Positions 36,788-46,556 of a DNA stretch of 64,000 nucleotides are shown here, one piece after another. The stretch's first letter is position 1, and each line of letters starts with the position of its first letter. The stretch is from Pseudoalteromonas rubra (GTDB lineage Bacteria > Pseudomonadota > Gammaproteobacteria > Enterobacterales > Alteromonadaceae): contig NZ_PNCI01000041.1 in the NCBI RefSeq assembly GCF_005887095.1, positions 52,793 through 116,792 on the forward strand. Reading direction: 5' to 3'. The position numbers were made by a program, and so were the translations under genes. The notes under the pieces are model-generated. The model saw nothing but the letters and a program-made list of their open reading frames with translations, ran no database searches and was not told the DNA's origin.

Positions 36788-39289
36788 CTAGGCCACTTTA
36801 CGTAACAACCCCTGGGTATTTTGCCGCATCGTATGTGCCACCATAAAATACCCTATCAGTGCCACAAAAGACGCGCCGGACAGCGGTCCTAAAAGCCAAA
36901 CGTATGGATGCAGGCGACCCTCAACATCAAACAGTTGCTGCTGAATGATCAATAGCGTGATATCGCTCACCAGCGCTGCTACGAAACCCGCAAGTGCCCC
37001 TAGTAATAAAAATTCATAGAGCGTCGCAAGCTTAATCAGTCTACCTCTGGCCCCCAGGGTACGAAGAATAACCACCTCCTGCATACGCTCCGCAAGACTG
37101 GCTTGTACCTGAGAGATAAGGACCAGCGCACCGCTGATCAATACAATAGATAACACAAACCCGATTGCCAGCGATACCTGAGCTATCATCGACTGCACCT
37201 GAGCTATGTTATTTTTGATGTCAATCATACTCACGGTGGGGTACTGCAATAACATCCGGCTGATCGGACGCACATGGTTTTCTTCCAGTTTGGCCGCGGT
37301 GAAATAAGTCACCGGTAGTCGTTCGGCCATTGCCGAGTTAAAGATCATTACGAAGTTTGGCTTGAGTGTTCCCCAATCAACGCTGCGAATACTGGTTACT
37401 TTCGCTTCGAATGTCTGTGTATTCACCAGGAAAGTTAGCGTGTCTCCTAACTCAATGCCGACCCGCTCTGCTGTCCCTTCAAATACAGACACCTGCAATT
37501 CATCGGTTTGCTCAAACCACTGACCTTCCAGAACTTCGTTACCATCGGGCAGCGTGTCCGTCCAGGTCAGATTGAGTTCACGACCCACGCCACTGCGCGC
37601 ATCGTCTTGTTCCTGCTCCCCTTCTTGCTTGGATACCCGACGTGCAAACGCCTCTCCGTTTAAAGCATTGACTCGACCCCGAAAGACCGGATAAAACGCC
37701 TCGTGGTGGATGTTCTGCTCAGCAAAAAATTGTTTGAACTGGTCAACATCACGCTCGCCAATGTTGATCAAAAACGCATTGGGCGCATCCTCAGGTACCT
37801 GCATTTGCCAGTCAGAGATCATGTCGTTTTTAAGCACAAACAAAAACAACATCAGCTTAATAGCCAATGCAAAACTGATCAGTTGCACAGCATTTGCGTT
37901 AGCGCGCTTTTGCAAGGTCGCAATGGCCAGAGACCAGCTGTTCCCAGGGCTCAGGCCAAGTTTGCGACCCGCACTGAAAAACAATCGAGACAAACCAAAC
38001 AACACGGCCATCAGGGTGGCGGTGCCGGCAAACAACAGTAAGGTGGTTTTGATATCGCCACTGAATAGCCACATCAGCATGAATATGGTGCCAACCGACA
38101 CCGCCATATGTATGCGGCTGACAGCCAGTTTGTCACCCAAACTTCTTCTGAGTACCCGTAACGGAGGAATGTCGAACAGGTCCAATAGCGGTTTGAGAGA
38201 AAACATCAACGCACACACCACCCCGATGGCAATAGACAAAATCCACGGGCGAGGCCCGGCAGCCGGTAGCTCGTTAGCAACAAAGCGTGTCAGATAGTCA
38301 ACGGCGACCTCCTGTAAACCATAGCCAATTGCCAAGCCAATGAGCAAAGAACTCAAAGTGACCAGCGACAAGTGCATCAAAAATATCCGTTTGATTGTGT
38401 CGCGGCTGCCTCCTAAGGTTTTCATCATAGCAACCGGATCATACTGACGTTCGCAATAGCGTTTAGCAGATACCGCCATAGCAACCGCCGCCAACATAAT
38501 GCCGAATAAACCCGCCAACAGTAAAAACCGTTCCGAGCGTTCCAGGTTTTCACCCAAAGGGGACTGTCTGTCTTTAACACCCTGCCAGTTCTGGTTTTCT
38601 CTTAATTGCGGTTTAAGCCAGTTATAATACTCTTTCAGGATCTGCTCATCACCAGAGAACAGTAAGCGGTAAAAAACATCACTGCCAGGCTGCACGGCTT
38701 GCGTGGTTGGTATGTCGGCAATATTCAGTAACACACGTTTATTGCCAGCCAACGAGAAAAAAGCAGAATCAGGTTCCTGTACCAGCACTTTTGTGACGGT
38801 AAACATACCCGCACCAATTTCTACCTGATCACCCACTTTGAGGCCAAGCGTGTAAAACAGCCCTTCACTGAGCCAGGCTTCTCCTTTATTGGGCGCCGCA
38901 GCAATGTCGTATTGCTCACCTTCCAATGTATCTCTGAGTGTGATCTTGCCGCGCAACGGGTGGCTATTGCTCACCGCTTTAATCGACCCAAGCACCAATT
39001 CATCATCTGCGAATAGCATGGAGTCGAAGAAGATATTTTGTGCCGTTTCGAGCCCAAAGTCTTGTGCGACCTTGAGGTAGCGTTCATCTAGCTCATGGTT
39101 ACTCGACAAGCGACGATCCGCGGCGATGAAGTCGGCAGACTTCTGTTCAATATTGAGCCGGATCCGTTCTGTGACTGAGCTCAGACTGAAGACCGTCAGC
39201 ACCGCCAAGGCAATAGCGGCAAAAATGATGGTCAGCTCGCCACGGCGCAACTCGCGAAAAAATAATCTCAGCGCCAGTTTAGCCCACAT
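36788..39289 (-). CDS. ybbP: YbbP-like FtsX-family ABC permease
   Basis: An 833-residue inner-membrane protein. The N-terminus 'ALRLFFRELRRGELTIIFAAIALAVLTVFSL' starts the first FtsX unit, and two FtsX domains (about 260-380 and 710-825) each contain several helices ('MKTLGGSRDTIKRIFL', 'ILRTLGARGRLIKLATLYE'). This large double-FtsX architecture is that of YbbP, partner of YbbA. The start overlaps the ATPase gene end by 11 bases. The transporter is linked to the periplasmic esterase TesA and is thought to extract hydrophobic compounds from the membrane. Confidence 0.87.
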   Translation of the reverse strand: MWAKLALRLFFRELRRGELTIIFAAIALAVLTVFSLSSVTERIRLNIEQKSADFIAADRRLSSNHELDERYLKVAQDFGLETAQNIFFDSMLFADDELVLGSIKAVSNSHPLRGKITLRDTLEGEQYDIAAAPNKGEAWLSEGLFYTLGLKVGDQVEIGAGMFTVTKVLVQEPDSAFFSLAGNKRVLLNIADIPTTQAVQPGSDVFYRLLFSGDEQILKEYYNWLKPQLRENQNWQGVKDRQSPLGENLERSERFLLLAGLFGIMLAAVAMAVSAKRYCERQYDPVAMMKTLGGSRDTIKRIFLMHLSLVTLSSLLIGLAIGYGLQEVAVDYLTRFVANELPAAGPRPWILSIAIGVVCALMFSLKPLLDLFDIPPLRVLRRSLGDKLAVSRIHMAVSVGTIFMLMWLFSGDIKTTLLLFAGTATLMAVLFGLSRLFFSAGRKLGLSPGNSWSLAIATLQKRANANAVQLISFALAIKLMLFLFVLKNDMISDWQMQVPEDAPNAFLINIGERDVDQFKQFFAEQNIHHEAFYPVFRGRVNALNGEAFARRVSKQEGEQEQDDARSGVGRELNLTWTDTLPDGNEVLEGQWFEQTDELQVSVFEGTAERVGIELGDTLTFLVNTQTFEAKVTSIRSVDWGTLKPNFVMIFNSAMAERLPVTYFTAAKLEENHVRPISRMLLQYPTVSMIDIKNNIAQVQSMIAQVSLAIGFVLSIVLISGALVLISQVQASLAERMQEVVILRTLGARGRLIKLATLYEFLLLGALAGFVAALVSDITLLIIQQQLFDVEGRLHPYVWLLGPLSGASFVALIGYFMVAHTMRQNTQGLLRKVA

Positions 39290-39998
39290 GTGCCGCTACT
39301 CCTTCTCCGTCACGGATCTTTGCCAGCTGACCGCCTTCGATGTGAATGATGCGGTCACACTGTTTTGCCAGATCTTCGTCGTGTGTCACCAGGATTAAGG
39401 TTGTGCCATGCTGCTTGTTTAAATCGAACAACAGACTCTCGATTAGGTGGCCATTTTTTGAGTCCAGATTTGCGGAGGGCTCATCGGCAAACAGAATTTT
39501 TGGTGTTCCGATAAATGCTCGCGCGATAGCAACACGTTGTTGCTCTCCTCCCGACAGCTGCGAAGGATAGTGACCCACCCGATGGGCCAGCCCCACTTTT
39601 TCCAGCAGCGCCTGGGCCTGCTCACGGGCATTTTTTTCGCCTGCCAGTTCCGCAGGCAGCATCACATTTTCCAATGCCGTCAGACTTTGCACCAACATAA
39701 AGGACTGAAATACAAAACCAACCTTTTCAGCCCTGAGGCGTGCGCGTTGCTCTTCATTAAGTTGATGAAGTGCTTCACCATCGAGGTAAACTTCCCCTTT
39801 GCTGGCAATGTCCAAACCAGCCAGCAAACTAAGTAACGTTGATTTTCCCGAGCCAGATGTGCCAACCACTGCCACTGACTCCCCTGACTTGACAGAAAAA
39901 TTGATATCGCTAAGGATAGTGAGGTCACCCTCAAAGGTACTGACGGTTTTACCCAACTCCTTAACCTGAATTATATTTAACTGAGAAAGCACTGACAT
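39279..39998 (-). CDS. ybbA: YbbA-like ABC transporter ATP-binding protein
   Basis: 239 residues. Walker A 'GTSGSGKSTLLSLLAG', signature 'LSGGEQQRVAIARAF', Walker B 'ILFADEPSANLDS' and switch His in 'LVTHDEDLA' are all intact; this is the LolD/MacB-type ATPase family. The ATG at 39998 is used because the reading frame further upstream would lie inside tesA on the other strand. Its start codon and that of tesA overlap head to head. It pairs with the YbbP-like permease. Confidence 0.9.
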   Translation of the reverse strand: MSVLSQLNIIQVKELGKTVSTFEGDLTILSDINFSVKSGESVAVVGTSGSGKSTLLSLLAGLDIASKGEVYLDGEALHQLNEEQRARLRAEKVGFVFQSFMLVQSLTALENVMLPAELAGEKNAREQAQALLEKVGLAHRVGHYPSQLSGGEQQRVAIARAFIGTPKILFADEPSANLDSKNGHLIESLLFDLNKQHGTTLILVTHDEDLAKQCDRIIHIEGGQLAKIRDGEGVAAHVG

Positions 39999-40629
39999 GA
40001 TGCGATTTTTCCTACAACTGGTGGTATTGATCTTCGGCACACTTTTCGTATTAAAAGCGAACGCCAACGATACCAAAATTATGATCATTGGTGATAGCTT
40101 AAGCGCCGGTTATGGTCTCAAACAAGCACCGTCCTGGGTTAATTTGTTACAAAATAAATACGAGACGGAGCAAAAAGCGATCACTCTGATCAATACTAGT
40201 GTCTCGGGACAAACCACAGATAATGCGCTGCTGACGATAGATAAACAACTTGAAAGCCATCAGCCCAGCCACGTACTGATAGAGCTGGGTGCCAATGATG
40301 GCCTGCGGGGGTTTCCGCCTAAGCTGATCCGCAAACATCTGCGCGAGCTGGTTGACAAAAGCCTGGCAAATGGGGCCAAGGTAGCATTAATGCAGATCCA
40401 GATCCCGCCCAATTATGGTCAGCGCTACAGCACCCTGTTTGCCGATAGCTACCCTCTGGTAGCAGAACAAACTGGCGCCTATTTAATGGATTACTTTATG
40501 CTGCCCATTGCAGCAGATCGCAGCCTGATGCAAAACGATAATCTGCACCCCAATGAAAAAGCTCAACCTCTCATTCGGGATTTCATGTATGAGCGCATCG
40601 CAAAATGGCTTGCAACCGCTGCAAAATAG
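39997..40629 (+). CDS. tesA: periplasmic GDSL esterase/thioesterase I TesA
   Basis: 210 residues with a signal peptide (about 1-23, ending ANA). GDSL block I has the catalytic Ser34 in 'IGDSLSAGYGL'; later blocks contain Gly-Asn in 'ELGANDGLRG' and the Asp181/His184 pair in 'NDNLHPNEKAQ'. The protein is a periplasmic multifunctional thioesterase, lysophospholipase and arylesterase. The start overlaps head to head with ybbA, an arrangement conserved from E. coli. ATG at 39997 or 40000 could be used. Confidence 0.92.
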   Translation: MMRFFLQLVVLIFGTLFVLKANANDTKIMIIGDSLSAGYGLKQAPSWVNLLQNKYETEQKAITLINTSVSGQTTDNALLTIDKQLESHQPSHVLIELGANDGLRGFPPKLIRKHLRELVDKSLANGAKVALMQIQIPPNYGQRYSTLFADSYPLVAEQTGAYLMDYFMLPIAADRSLMQNDNLHPNEKAQPLIRDFMYERIAKWLATAAK

Positions 40630-41008
40630 CCATCCAATAAACCCGCAAAAATGATTAACTTGATCTACGCATTGCTGCAAAAGTAGATCAAGTTCCCCTT
40701 CCGCCACTGTCTTTAACAGAATTATCACATCACCAAGATTATCAAAATAAGAAATTTTTATTCCAATCCTCGCAATCCACAATTATCCACTTCTTAAGCT
40801 GTAGAAACAAAAACAATGACATGGGAAGACACTTTCCAGCAAATTATTGCAGACTTAAAAATAAACCCAAAAGAAACACAAAATGAACATAAAATAAACA
40901 TTTGCAACAATTTATTTAATTTATATACTATCCAACACTGGCATTAGAGTTTTCCAACTAATCAAGGTCTACAAGGCCACATATTGACACTCATTAAGGA
41001 CAAACTGC
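40630..41008. other. intergenic region between tesA and M4 protease gene
   Basis: 379 bases. A perfect 12-bp stem (arms 40657-40668 and 40683-40694, AACTTGATCTAC) with a 14-base loop follows tesA; a T-rich tail exists only on the minus strand. The very AT-rich remainder (40740-40930) probably holds the promoter of the protease gene. No gene is seen. Confidence 0.55.
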
Positions 41009-44000
41009 ATGAAACATTTGGGGTACTTATTTGGTTTAGGTGTTGCTGCGCTGCCCATTTCCAGTGCACTCGCTGACATCAAATCTCAATCACTGCATAA
41101 CAAGCAATTTCTGTGGGACGACCTGAAGCAGGTAATTTCAGAAAGTCATCCTCACTCATTTCCAGCGTCAACACTTGGGACAGGCAGGCTAACTGCAGAA
41201 AAAACAGCACAGAATGTTCACTATAAATTAACAAAAAGAACAGGTGCTCCTACTGTCTATGAACACTATCGTGCTTATGTCGGAAATTATCCGGTGTTAT
41301 CGAGTAACCTGGTGGTTGTACGCAACAATAATGGTGAGATCCGCCAGGCAATGGGCAGTTTAATCTCCGGGATTGCACCTCAGGGACAGGCTCAGTTTCA
41401 CGATATGGCACATACTCAGCTCAGTCAGCGCCTTGAAGCACTGCCCGAGTTAAGTAATGTTACCAAATACAGTTACGAAAAGGCCTTTTTTATCAAAAGC
41501 GATATGTTGGTCCCTGTCATAGAAGTCTTGGCGACATTTGAAGATAGAAAAGAAAAGATACTGCTCAGTGGTGACGATCTTACTGTCGTTTCTAAGTCCT
41601 ACAATATGTCCTTTGCGTTTTCTCAAGACTCGCTAAAAGATGCTGGGTATGTTGCAGGTGGCGGTATAGGTGGCAACGACAAGCTAGGTGCAATATGTTA
41701 CTCCCCCAGTCCTGACAGTATGCAAAACTGTACCAGTTACCAATTTGACGAAATTGCCCCCAAAGGTGCAGAGCTCAGATTTGAAGACCTGAGCCAGAAC
41801 GCCATTTTTTCCGAATTTAATGGCTACCCATTCATCGTCAAAAAGGAAAACAATAACTGTATTTTAGATAACCCTTATGTGGTCACTTACGATGCAACGG
41901 TCTCCGAAACTACTCCGGTTTCTTATGTCTGTCAGACGAATAACGAAAACTTTGTAAAACGCGAAATTGACCAAACATTTGACGCCTACTACAGCTACAG
42001 CCCGGCAAACGAAGCACATTTTAACGCTGGCCTGGTGATGCAGTATTTCCACACACAACTCAAGACTTTGTACCCACAGCAAAGCCTTGACTGTGACAGC
42101 AATGGCTACTGCATTAAACCGCTTTCCCAGAAAGTAAACCGAAACACCATTTTTGGCACTAACTCCGCGTCCTGGGATGGTGAATTTGTTAACTATGGCT
42201 CGGGCAACGGAGGATATGAGTATTTTGCTCTGACTGGTATGAGTATCGCCGCACACGAAATAGCCCATGCCATTACCGAGTGGAATTCAGGACTGGGAAG
42301 AGAGGACGTCGACAGTGCAATTAACGAAGGGCTATCCGATATCTCTGCGATTGCAATACTCGACTATTATCAACATACCGCATCAGGCGCTTACACACAG
42401 TCTCAGGCATTTGCTGATCAATTTACCGATCAAACGGGGTTGTACACTAAGAACCGTAAGTGGTGGTATGGCTGGGATGTGTTCCCACAGGATAAAGCGG
42501 CACGCTTCTTTGAGCTACCTTCCTGGGATGGCCGAAGCATAGATCACGTCAAAGATTTTACCACAGCCAAAACAGGTCATGACAATGGCGGTGTACTAAG
42601 AAAAGCGTTCTATGAGCTTGTAAAAACACAGGGCTGGACCATCCAGCAAGCCTATCGCTTATTTTTGCGCGCCAACACGTCTGGCTGTGTTTTCTCTGGC
42701 ATGTCTTTAAATGAATTTGGCTTCTGCCTGATCGATCAAACCGCCCACATTCAAGTCGGCAACAAATCTTTGAACCAGATAAAATCAGACGTATCTCTCA
42801 GCCTTGCTGGTGTCGGTATTTCTACTGGAATCGGACTGTCGACATTGGATGCCGATGCATGGCTTAACTACAACCAGGCCAGCTATGATTTAAGCCGTAT
42901 CACTCAGGATACCATTCGCAGCATCGACGTGAACTGGGGAGACGGCCAGAGCGAGAGCTGGCAGCGCGATAGTGGCACGCCCATCTATCCCTTTTTACAA
43001 CGCAGCAAACAGGTTGTTGAAGACACCCTGATCCGATTCTCTGTCAATGTAACCACCGAGGATCAAACTGGTAACCAGACAACTCAGTCGGCTTATAACC
43101 ACTTTTATAGTCGCCCAGCTGCATTGCGCTGTGAGCCATTTATAAACAACGCTGTGTTACACACCAGCACTCTGTCTATCAATAACTTTACTTTGTCAGG
43201 GCTCAGCGCCGGATACAGAGCAAAACTAGACACGCCCTGGCCCGTCGCAAAACCGAGAGAGCACACTCTGAGCTTTGCACAGAATCTGAGCGGAAAACGT
43301 GTTTCCGTGTATTTTGATGGCAATAAAAACGGGCTGATGGAATCGAATGAAGCAATACTCTCAAATCAAACCATCGCAGGGAATAACGTGAAGTTCACGC
43401 TTGATCAGCAAACTAATCGTGGTCTTGGCCTGCTACGTGTCGCCATTACTAACACCGAGTTTGACTATTCACTGCTAGACGCCTGTGGTGTTGCAGACAA
43501 CGCTCAGGTTGTGGATGTGATGATGGATGTGGACTCTGATAACCTGCCGCTGATCTCTGATTTTGAGGTGCAGTATCTGGATGGTAACCGAGTCAAATTC
43601 ACTAACACCTCTCAGGTCAATGACGCTAAAAGCCCACAATTCTTTTGGCAATTTGGTTTTGATAACCGCACCAGTACCGCACGAGAGCCCGGGATAATTG
43701 ACTATCCAGCCAGCGGCGGTCAATTTAATGTATCGTTACAAATACAGTACGCCGATCAAAGTGAGACAGATACCAAGCAAACCAGCATCTCACTGGATCC
43801 CGTAAACGCATGTCCAGCTAAAATCAGTGACGGCGCCAATGCCGATGTCATCTATATCGACGATATGAAGTTATTCAATTATTCAACACTACTTGCCAAT
43901 GTCCCCTCTGCAGCAGGCTTCAACCGTGACGGCTACAGCCTGAACACTTTAAACGGCACCAACATTAAGAGAAGAACTTATATTAGTGTCGAAATCATGA

Positions 44001-44374
44001 CTAATCTGATACCTCGCTCTACTGCCGAAAACTTACTGCAAAACGGTAACCGAGATGTACGCTTCACCATTTGGCTGGATGCAGACGGCAACGAGGAGTT
44101 CGCGCCTGCTGAATCCGGGTTAGACAACGATCCAAACTACAACTATTGGATAGACAATAGCCAGTGCACCACAATTTCCGGTTCTGAATATTGCCGGATC
44201 AGCGCAACAAAATCACTGACACTGCCCAATGTCAGCACCTGGGACTGGTCAAAATGGTTTGTATTGCGCTCTAAATTAGAAGAGCGTCCAACCAATGATT
44301 ATAAGTCAGATGCTTGTAACAGATTTAATTACGGTGAAATTGAAGATCTCAAAATCAAAGTCACCCGATATTAA
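41009..44374 (+). CDS. secreted M4 (thermolysin-type) metalloprotease with C-terminal GEVED-like domain
   Basis: 1121 residues with a signal peptide (about 1-22, ending ALA). A propeptide of the FTP/PepSY kind (about 50-210) precedes the catalytic domain. That domain has H416-E-I-A-H420 and E440 in 'NEGLSD', the exact 24-residue spacing of thermolysin, and a distal 'GHDNGGVLRKAFYEL' for the catalytic His. About 500 further residues look like beta domains (PKD-like around 870-960), ending with 'NYGEIEDLKIKVTRY', a GEVED-type domain also found in the protein at 47815. Secreted, probably by type II secretion. It opens the secreted-protein cluster and may mature its products. Confidence 0.88.
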   Translation: MKHLGYLFGLGVAALPISSALADIKSQSLHNKQFLWDDLKQVISESHPHSFPASTLGTGRLTAEKTAQNVHYKLTKRTGAPTVYEHYRAYVGNYPVLSSNLVVVRNNNGEIRQAMGSLISGIAPQGQAQFHDMAHTQLSQRLEALPELSNVTKYSYEKAFFIKSDMLVPVIEVLATFEDRKEKILLSGDDLTVVSKSYNMSFAFSQDSLKDAGYVAGGGIGGNDKLGAICYSPSPDSMQNCTSYQFDEIAPKGAELRFEDLSQNAIFSEFNGYPFIVKKENNNCILDNPYVVTYDATVSETTPVSYVCQTNNENFVKREIDQTFDAYYSYSPANEAHFNAGLVMQYFHTQLKTLYPQQSLDCDSNGYCIKPLSQKVNRNTIFGTNSASWDGEFVNYGSGNGGYEYFALTGMSIAAHEIAHAITEWNSGLGREDVDSAINEGLSDISAIAILDYYQHTASGAYTQSQAFADQFTDQTGLYTKNRKWWYGWDVFPQDKAARFFELPSWDGRSIDHVKDFTTAKTGHDNGGVLRKAFYELVKTQGWTIQQAYRLFLRANTSGCVFSGMSLNEFGFCLIDQTAHIQVGNKSLNQIKSDVSLSLAGVGISTGIGLSTLDADAWLNYNQASYDLSRITQDTIRSIDVNWGDGQSESWQRDSGTPIYPFLQRSKQVVEDTLIRFSVNVTTEDQTGNQTTQSAYNHFYSRPAALRCEPFINNAVLHTSTLSINNFTLSGLSAGYRAKLDTPWPVAKPREHTLSFAQNLSGKRVSVYFDGNKNGLMESNEAILSNQTIAGNNVKFTLDQQTNRGLGLLRVAITNTEFDYSLLDACGVADNAQVVDVMMDVDSDNLPLISDFEVQYLDGNRVKFTNTSQVNDAKSPQFFWQFGFDNRTSTAREPGIIDYPASGGQFNVSLQIQYADQSETDTKQTSISLDPVNACPAKISDGANADVIYIDDMKLFNYSTLLANVPSAAGFNRDGYSLNTLNGTNIKRRTYISVEIMTNLIPRSTAENLLQNGNRDVRFTIWLDADGNEEFAPAESGLDNDPNYNYWIDNSQCTTISGSEYCRISATKSLTLPNVSTWDWSKWFVLRSKLEERPTNDYKSDACNRFNYGEIEDLKIKVTRY

Positions 44375-44393
44375 CTAAACCGCTCGCAGTCAT

Positions 44394-44417
44394 GTAGGCA
44401 AAGGTCACTTTGCCTAC
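44394..44417. repeat. perfect hairpin between protease and Hint-protein genes
   Basis: A 10-bp stem (GTAGGCAAAG/CTTTGCCTAC) with a GTCA tetraloop and no following T tract. It is more likely an RNA processing or stability element than a full terminator. Confidence 0.6.
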
Positions 44418-44453
44418 GAGCTACCTCATAAAACCACTCAAAAAGGAAACTTT

Positions 44454-46502
44454 ATGAAACTTGTTAGCCTAGCAGTCATCGCTGCTTTGGGAGGGGCTTC
44501 TCTTGCTACTGTCGCGAGTCCTTTGTCCGAAAATAGCACCGCTTTGTCCGAAAATAGCACCGCTTTACCTAAGTCTGCTTTAAAATTTCAGGCATTGAGC
44601 AGTGCAGAAAAAGTACAACAACGACTGAGTAAGCATGGCCTTAATAAGAGTAACCGTCCGCATTTATTCAACCTGTTGGACAAACGCGAACAGGCGAAAA
44701 AATTTGGGCTCAAAGCTGCTCAGACAGAGCAGCTTAGCAGCCTGAGCAATAGTATCAGCGCAAATTGTAACGCTGATAAAGTATGTTCGTTTTTCAAGCA
44801 CATGGGGTTGAGAGCCGTTAAGGACGCGTCTGGCACTGAGTACGTGATGATCTCCGCCATCAACAGTGAAGTGGCATCAACCACTTATACCTTTATCGAC
44901 ATTGCGCTGATTGACGAAAATGGCCAGGACATCACCATTCCTCGATTTGCTGAGTACTATGGTGAAGGGATTTCCAAAAAGCGTATGGACATAGCGTCGC
45001 TTGGTAAGCTCAGCGATATCATGCCAAGGCTGCTTGCTGCAGAGCAAATTTTCGCTGATGCCTGGGTGACTGTGGTGTATATCGATGAAAATGGCAATGA
45101 AGTTGCTGAAGACAAAAACACCATCGTTGAATATTCTAAAGAGACTCTGCTAGCCGAGTTAGGCTATCAGAATGCGCTTTCAGCGAGTCAGAATTTAAAG
45201 CACGCCACTGCATCAACTCAGGCATGGACTGAAGCACTCCCCTCGTCATCTATGCCGACTATTCAGCAAGGTGCGCTTCTGGAAAGTGCCGTCACCAACC
45301 CGGTTGATTTAAAAGAGATCAACGCAGACTCAACACTGGACCGGATCAAAATCTGCCTGAACCGCAAATACGCTGACTGTGACTACGACGCGGTCTACCC
45401 TCACGGTACCCCTAATGATCAGTTAAAGGTACTTGTACCATTTTCTGGTTTTCGTGATGTCATGGGTAAAGTGACCAAAATCTATCGCCCGGACTGGAGC
45501 ACTAAAGATGTCACTTATGACGCCAATGGTAACCCGAGCTATGCTATCAAACCTGCGGGCACCCAACCGATGGGCCTATACCATGGCACCGAAATTTTCA
45601 TTCAGACTAAAGAAGGCGGTGGTGCATCCAAATTAGGGGGTTACCAGGGCTCAGAACACCTTTTCTCTGATCACATATCGCTGAAATATTTGCAAAAGCA
45701 AGTCGGTGACAACGTCTACGATTACACTCGTATCTCATGGAATATCCCACGCTCAAAAGGGGTATTTGGTGACGCAACTCTCTACGGCCGTTATGCCGAT
45801 GCGCACTGGATCATGAACCTGTCGATTGAAGTTGAGCAGGAAATGCGTGGCAGAAAACGCCTGCGTAATTTCACCTACGTTGTGGGCAGCACAGACATGC
45901 CTGAAGAGCAAACCTGGACCGATATTGAGCATCCACCGATGCAGATGGTGTATAGCTGTCTGGCGAAAGGGTCGATGATCATGCTGGCCAATGGCAAGCA
46001 ACTGCCTATCGAACAGTTACAGGTTGGCGATCTGGTACTTGGCGCCAGTCAATTTGCACCTAACTCACACATGCCGCTTGAAATCAAAGACGTATCAATC
46101 GGTGTTGAAGCCTTACCTATGATCAAGATCACCACAGATTCTGGTAAAGAGCTGCTACTGACTGAATCGCACCCAGTAGTCACTCAATCGGGTGTCTCGG
46201 CTTGGGCCAACAAGGTTCAACAAGGTGACCGTATTCATACGGCCAATGGCCTGGAGCTGGTCACTAAGATCGAACAAGTGAAATACGAGGACAATGTTTA
46301 CAACCTCAAACTGGCTCGCACCTCGGATGATCCAAAGCACATTACCGGTGAGACTTTCTCAATGTTTGCAAATGGCCTGCAGGTAGGCGATCTGGCAATG
46401 CAAAGTGACAATGAATTTGAGGACGAAGTGGAAACAACACAAGACGTCCTAAATCGAATTCCTGAAGCTTGGCATAAAGATTACCTAAACAGCATTCAGT
46501 AA
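44454..46502 (+). CDS. secreted protein of unknown function with C-terminal Hint (hedgehog/intein) domain
   Basis: 682 residues with a signal peptide (about 1-22). Residues 23-500 are not recognised. From Cys502 the sequence reads 'CLAKGSMIMLANGKQLPIEQL', then 'LLLTESHPVVT' (block B TxxH) and 'MFANGLQVGDL', the layout of a Hint autoprocessing domain with Cys as nucleophile. The C-terminal extein His-Asn is absent, so N-terminal cleavage rather than splicing is expected. A 21-base tandem duplication (44521-44562) gives LSENSTA twice after the signal. It lies between an M4 protease and MACPF-like proteins, suggesting a processed component of the same secreted system. Confidence 0.72.
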   Translation: MKLVSLAVIAALGGASLATVASPLSENSTALSENSTALPKSALKFQALSSAEKVQQRLSKHGLNKSNRPHLFNLLDKREQAKKFGLKAAQTEQLSSLSNSISANCNADKVCSFFKHMGLRAVKDASGTEYVMISAINSEVASTTYTFIDIALIDENGQDITIPRFAEYYGEGISKKRMDIASLGKLSDIMPRLLAAEQIFADAWVTVVYIDENGNEVAEDKNTIVEYSKETLLAELGYQNALSASQNLKHATASTQAWTEALPSSSMPTIQQGALLESAVTNPVDLKEINADSTLDRIKICLNRKYADCDYDAVYPHGTPNDQLKVLVPFSGFRDVMGKVTKIYRPDWSTKDVTYDANGNPSYAIKPAGTQPMGLYHGTEIFIQTKEGGGASKLGGYQGSEHLFSDHISLKYLQKQVGDNVYDYTRISWNIPRSKGVFGDATLYGRYADAHWIMNLSIEVEQEMRGRKRLRNFTYVVGSTDMPEEQTWTDIEHPPMQMVYSCLAKGSMIMLANGKQLPIEQLQVGDLVLGASQFAPNSHMPLEIKDVSIGVEALPMIKITTDSGKELLLTESHPVVTQSGVSAWANKVQQGDRIHTANGLELVTKIEQVKYEDNVYNLKLARTSDDPKHITGETFSMFANGLQVGDLAMQSDNEFEDEVETTQDVLNRIPEAWHKDYLNSIQ

Positions 46503-46520
46503 GCAGGAAACAAACCAGTG

Positions 46521-46540
46521 AGGCCTCTAAAGGGGCCTCT
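46521..46540. repeat. hairpin after Hint-protein gene
   Basis: Arms GAGGCC/GGCCTC around an 8-base loop, extendable by GTG/CAC. It lies in the 55-base gap before the first MACPF-like gene and has only a short T tail. Confidence 0.5.
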
Positions 46541-46556
46541 TCACGGAGTGAACACA

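Noticed and set aside
37710..38297. 195-residue open frame antisense to ybbP
   Set aside because: Composition follows from the opposite coding strand; no domain or start signal.
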